Positions 60,077 to 64,000 of a stretch of DNA of 64,000 bases are shown here, piece after piece. Source of the DNA: Brachypodium distachyon (lineage: Eukaryota; Streptophyta; Magnoliopsida; Poales; Poaceae). The stretch is taken from contig NC_016132.3 of NCBI RefSeq assembly GCF_000005505.3, forward strand, positions 45,088,914 to 45,152,913, in the 5' to 3' direction. Under the pieces are notes generated by a model, which made no database searches, had not been told where the DNA came from, and was given only the letters and a program-made list of their open reading frames with translations. Made by a program: the position numbers and the translations under genes. The first letter of the stretch is position 1; every line of letters starts with the position of its first letter.

Positions 60077-60084
60077 TATATATA
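60077..60084 (-). promoter_or_regulatory. TATA box of the CACTA-borne ORF
   Basis: CCTATATATATCCCCGG on the minus strand, about 95 bp before the ATG at 59985; no other strong core motif is nearby. Confidence 0.5.
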
Positions 60085-60162
60085 GGTTCCTAAACAGCTT
60101 ACGCATTTTCATCCGACAAGAGTTAGCGGTGCAAGCTTTTGATGAGCAATAACCTTCTGTCC

Positions 60163-60284
60163 CTTGCAGTAGAAACATGTGTCAAAGAACTACGGTCACA
60201 GGAGGTCTTTGCCTCTTCTGACGCTTGCAGTAGAAACATGTGTCGAAGAACTACCGTCACAGGAGGTCTGTGACTCTTCTGACA
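60163..60284. repeat. Tandem repeat, two 61-bp units, in CACTA element
   Basis: The unit starting CTTGCAGTAGAAACATGTGT is repeated at 60163 and 60224 with few differences. Each copy contains GTCACAGGAGGTCT and TTCTGAC motifs, which recur more loosely to about 60345. It lies upstream of the small ORF and could be its regulatory region or transposase-binding array. Confidence 0.8.
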
Positions 60285-61650
60285 CTTATCACGGAACAAG
60301 CGTCATAGTATATACGGGGTCATAGGATGTCTGTGACACGTCCTAGATAGGCTACGTCAGGGATCAGTCTGGAATCTATATAAGTCACGGGCGCAGGTCA
60401 AAAAGGTGGCATGTTCAGATCGACTTCAGAGCGAGCTCAATATAGGTGCATGCATAGCCATGGTGATGCATCAGGAAGACGTTGGTGCTCCTCTTTATCC
60501 GGTCCGTCACCTCCCCTTCCGGTCCATGGACTGCCTCGCCTCAGCTATAAAAGCAGCCGGATGCGGTGCAAGTCGACTAGAGACGACTCCACCATGGTTC
60601 GCAAGATAATAGCTGTGTAATGTTGTCTCAATGGGTGGGAGATCCAGGAGCGACCACGTTCGTCCACTTCTTCGGTGTTGGCTGAGCCGGCGCCTTCGAG
60701 GGGTCTTCATGCAGGCTCTCCACCTCCGCATCAACCTCATCCTCAGACTCAACCTCAGCTGCCTCAGGCCCCTCAACCTGACCTCGGCTTCCTCAACCGA
60801 GGATTCCGCCGTTCACCGTCGACGAGGCTGCGGTGGCGAAACAACGTCGGGAGATGTCCACGAGGTAACCCGGTGATCGTGATTACGTTCCTTAAATCTC
60901 CTCCTTGTTCTTCTCCATTTCCTTAACTACCTCCACTGCCATAAGCACCTTCCTCTCCCCCCCCCCCCCACACACAAAAAAAAGAACATCGGCTCCTCTT
61001 GTTGTCCTGAGCCACGCACCTGGCCTCTTGGACGTGCCGCTGCGCAGCTCATGGATGATGTTGCCGACATATCAGGTCGTCGTTTGATCATGTCGACAGC
61101 GTTCTTATGTGTGTACCTTGTATGAAATGTAGCAGATCTCTTTGTATGCAATGTAATGTGGTCGATCTTATATAAAATGTAGCAGATCTTCTCTGCAATG
61201 TAATTTGGTTGATCTTGTTTGAAATGTAGCAGATCTTGCATGCAAGGAATGAAATTCTGATTGGATCAATGTTTCCCTGCGATTTAAATTAAAATTTGTT
61301 TGGTTGAATCTGATGTTGACAGAAAAAAAAAACACCAGCTGTAACTTTCTTTTACTCACATAAGAAACATCACTGACGTGTTTTTCTTTAGGGAAGTGTC
61401 AAAGATAACAGTTTCTAACACTTCTTTAGGCCCAAAAGAGTCAGCAAAAATACCCCCGATACGTCCAATGAGGCTCGGAGAAGACCACTCCTGACACGTG
61501 CCCTAGAAGAAGCATCAGGACGTATTTCCTGGTTCTGACGTGTCACAAGTTCCCTAGTCATCTCTGACATTTGATTAAAAACGCGTCCGTTTTGCGTCAG
61601 CATAGAGGGTTTCCGACGCGTCAGAAAGAAATGATTCTGCAGTAGTGTAT

Positions 61651-62060
61651 TGATAAGTCGAATGTTTTTTAAACAAGAGATCAATCGACATGTTAGCCAT
61701 CGGATTTTGATTCAACGATGGCAAGTGAGAGATGAGAGAGTGATGATGACCCTCATATTTTAGTCCAACGGCACTGTAACGTCGCTTGATATTTAAGAAT
61801 CATTTCTTAAGTTTAAGTACCAGTGATATCTCCAACTGAAAAAAATAGTTGTTACTGACGTCTACACGAACTGTTTCTTCTCAAGTAGCTGTTACTTTCT
61901 GGTTACTTTCTTTTTCCTTCTCTTTTCTAACAAGAAACTCATGGAGAGACACAGGGGCTGCGCGTCTCGGCAGTATCCATTCTTCTAGATTGCGAGTCCA
62001 AACGGAAGAACCGCCCCCCGCTTCGGGACTGCGCCAGTTTCACCACATTCGCCTTTGCTG
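61651..62060. other. PIN promoter region
   Basis: Non-coding; upstream flank of the PIN gene. A palindromic-looking GATCAATCGA motif at 61680 and AT-rich sequence; no other gene. Confidence 0.4.
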
Positions 62061-62063
62061 CCA

Positions 62064-62070
62064 TATAAAA
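62064..62070 (+). promoter_or_regulatory. TATA box of the PIN gene
   Basis: CCATATAAAATGCC lies about 155 bp before the ATG, implying a leader of about 120 nt that is C-rich, as usual in grasses. Confidence 0.6.
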
Positions 62071-62220
62071 TGCCGGTCCCCGACCTCTCCGAGCTTCCAA
62101 GAAACCCAAACCCGCTCGATCATACCGCTGCCGCTCTCCTCCTCACCTGAAGCTTCCACTGCATGCGCATGCGAAGTGGCAGAGGCAAACACCGATCAAT
62201 CTAGCTAGCTAGGTTCCAAG

Positions 62221-63690
62221 ATGATTTCGTCGCACGACTTGTACACGGTCCTGGCGGCGGTGGTGCCGCTGTACGTGGCGATGATCCTGGCGTACGGGTC
62301 GGTGCGGTGGTGGGGCATCTTCACGCCCGACCAGTGCTCCGGCATCAACCGCTTCGTCGCCATCTTCGCCGTGCCGCTGCTCTCCTTCCACTTCATCTCC
62401 GCCAGCGATCCTTACCAGATGAACCTCCGCTTCCTGGCCGCGGACACGCTGCAGAAGCTGCTCGTCCTGGCCGCGCTCGCCGCCTGCTCGCGGCTGATCC
62501 CCTCGCTGGGCCTGGACTGGTCCGTCACGCTCTTCTCGCTCTCCACGCTGCCCAACACGCTCGTCATGGGGATACCGCTGCTGGTGGCCATGTATGGCCC
62601 GGACGCCGGCTCGCTCATGGTCCAGATCGTCGTCCTCCAGTGCATCATCTGGTACACGCTGCTGCTCTTCCTCTTCGAGTTCCGCGCCGCGCGCGCGCTG
62701 ATCGCCGACCAGTTCCCGGACACCGCGGCGTCCATCGCGTCGCTGCACGTGGACCCCGACGTCGTGTCGCTGGACGGCGGCCGCGCCGAGACGGAGGCCG
62801 AGGTGGCGCCCGACGGCCGGCTGCGCGTCACCGTGCGCCGGTCCTCGGTGTCCCGCCAGTCGCTGTCGCTGCTGGGAGTCACGCCGCGGCCGTCGAACCT
62901 GACGGGCGCGGAGATCTACTCGGTGAACTCGTCGCAGAACCCCACCCCGCGGGGCTCCAACTTCAACCACGCAGACTTCTTCGCCACGGTCGGCGCGCCG
63001 CCGCCGCCCACGACGCCCGCCGGAGCGCGCGGCTCGAGCTTCGGCACGTCCTCCGAGCACTTCTCGCTTCATACGTCGTCGCAGGGGCCGACGCCGCGGG
63101 GGTCCAACTTCGACGAACACTCGGCTGGGGCTGGGGGCCGGAAACCAGCCGCCGCCGGGGCGCACAGCAGCCATGACGCCAAGGAGCTCCACATGTTCGT
63201 GTGGAGCTCCAGCACCTCTCCCGTCTCCGAAGTGAGCCGCTTGCCTGCGGACAGAGCGCGTCTCGACGCCAAGGAAATCCGCATGGTTGTCCCCGCCGAT
63301 CCGCCGCAGAATGGCTCGTGCAAAGGTCTGTCTCCACATTAATGCTATGCTACGCACACGTAGTTATACTCACGGGTTTCATGTGCAAGACTAAACATCG
63401 ATCGATCGCATTATTTCAGAGGCCGCGGTGGAGGACGACGGCGAGGCGGCGGAGGCCGGGCGGGAGAGGCTGACGAAGCTAAGTTCCAGCTCGACCGCGG
63501 AGCTGCGTCCCAATGTCTACGCGGACACCGCCGGAGCCGAGGACGCCAAGAGGCCCCGGCAGCAGCACCAGATGCCGCCGGCGAGCGTGATGACACGGCT
63601 CATTCTCATCATGGTGTGGCGCAAGCTCATCCGCAACCCCAACACGTACTCCAGCCTCATCGGGCTCGTCTGGTCCCTCGCCGCCTTCCG
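62221..63690 (+). CDS. PIN: PIN-type auxin efflux carrier, long-loop, 3' part outside window
   Basis: Exons 62221-63325 and 63420-63690 join in phase (GT/AG), giving 458 codons so far. Five N-terminal membrane helices (to about residue 165) include [20 protein letters not shown] and [19 protein letters not shown] hydrophilic loop of about 255 residues holds three TPRXSN phosphosites (S225, S246, S295), targets of PINOID/D6PK kinases in Arabidopsis. The second membrane half begins at [14 protein letters not shown], with the endocytosis motif NPNTY at 441-445. PINs export auxin across the plasma membrane with polar placement. The loop ([24 protein letters not shown]) looks closest to the PIN1/PIN10 group, but the clade is not certain. 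The remaining C-terminal exons lie beyond 64000. Confidence 0.93.
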
Positions 63691-64000
63691 GTACGCGTCT
63701 GCCTTCTCTTCTAGTACTTTCACAATTACACGTGGCTTGCTTCACTCGTACGTACCAGCAGCCCAGTACGTGTACTCTACTGGTAGTGTTACTACCACTG
63801 ATGATTGAGTTCGCCAGGCTGTGTGACTGATTTTACACAGCAGAGGGGCGACAAGGCCGGCAAATGCCGGTGGCCATTGTAAAATCTAGCTTCGATTTTG
63901 TTTGGCGTGCGATGCTCGATGCGATACGTCGACATTCTCGGCGAAACACGGCGCAAAAGCAAGAGCACGTAGCCACGTCTCGGCTACTACTCCACTTCGC
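63691..64000 (+). other. PIN intron 2, running off the window
   Basis: Begins with the donor GTACGCGTC at 63691. No acceptor or further exon before the window end; the next PIN exon should begin with the conserved stretch after SLAAFR. Confidence 0.8.

Larger units (their letters stand above)
59147..61647. mobile_element. CACTA (En/Spm) element, 2.5 kb, non-autonomous
   Basis: The right end is TGATTCTGCAGTAGTG (reverse complement CACTACTGCAGAATCA) at 61647. The left end CAATACTAAGAAATCC at 59147 is CACTA with one substitution. TAT lies on both sides (59144-59146 and 61648-61650), the 3-bp duplication of this superfamily. Subterminal GACGC/GCGTC motifs recur near both ends, as in CACTA transposase-binding arrays. 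No TNPD-type transposase is seen; the only coherent frame is the small ORF at 59985-59569. A C-run and GC-rich stretch (60670-60970) may be captured DNA. Confidence 0.75.

Noticed and set aside
60931..60975. C-run followed by CACACA and A-run
   Set aside because: Simple-sequence tract, no structure beyond low complexity.
62209..63357. 382-codon minus-strand frame over the PIN exon
   Set aside because: Antisense shadow of GC-rich PIN coding sequence; no hydrophobic or domain pattern.

Overview
The window is nuclear DNA of a grass. The density of Stowaway MITEs with CTCCCTCCG-type termini, PIF/Harbinger, CACTA, Helitron and LTR debris, and the very GC-rich coding exons, suggest a Pooideae/Triticeae-like genome (wheat, Aegilops or barley type). 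That assignment is inference; there is no species-diagnostic marker. Coordinates are 1-based in the window, and every exon boundary was placed by eye from GT/AG sites plus reading-frame continuity.

Seven ordinary plant genes are recognisable. (1) A TMEM33/Pom33-like membrane protein, minus strand, exons 2323 to 410, running off the left edge. (2) A BCS1-like AAA-ATPase, two exons, 9644-11848. (3) A complete 11-exon isoprenylcysteine methylesterase (ICME), 13022-19152. (4) A two-exon, 69-residue Lys/Ala/Pro-rich microprotein, minus, 20689-20387. (5) An intronless MIZU-KUSSEI1 (DUF617) protein, minus, 34680-33757. (6) Mitochondrial single-stranded DNA-binding protein, minus, four exons 44809-38365 with a 5.27-kb last intron. 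(7) The first two exons of a long-loop PIN auxin efflux carrier, 62221-63690, cut by the right edge. They share no obvious pathway; MIZ1-like and PIN both relate to auxin and root tropism in other plants, but their adjacency is probably chance.

The space between genes is a layered record of transposition. Left to right: a Stowaway element carrying about 1.9 kb of inserted DNA, including a GC-rich gene-like stretch and a Mutator-type MITE with a 10-bp target duplication (4671-6745); a 2-kb PIF-type element flanked by TAA with a Helitron inside (7147-9134); a Ty1/copia element on the minus strand with 200-bp LTRs (about 25128-29927); LTR-like blocks; a near-complete PIF/Harbinger element with ORF1 and DDE transposase (47066-51152); a solo LTR with a perfect 5-bp duplication (51210-52455); an hAT-type element inside a Stowaway (54712-55564); a second Mutator MITE of the same family (56706-57215); and a 2.5-kb CACTA element carrying a small coiled-coil, tail-anchored ORF with its own TATA box (59147-61647).

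The observations most worth following are the perfect 66-bp inverted-repeat hairpin inserted in the last intron of the mtSSB gene, with an empty-site paralogue 230 bp away; the PIF element held inactive by only three visible lesions; and the CACTA-borne membrane-anchored coiled-coil protein. I saw no CRISPR array, rRNA, tRNA gene or bacterial-type system.
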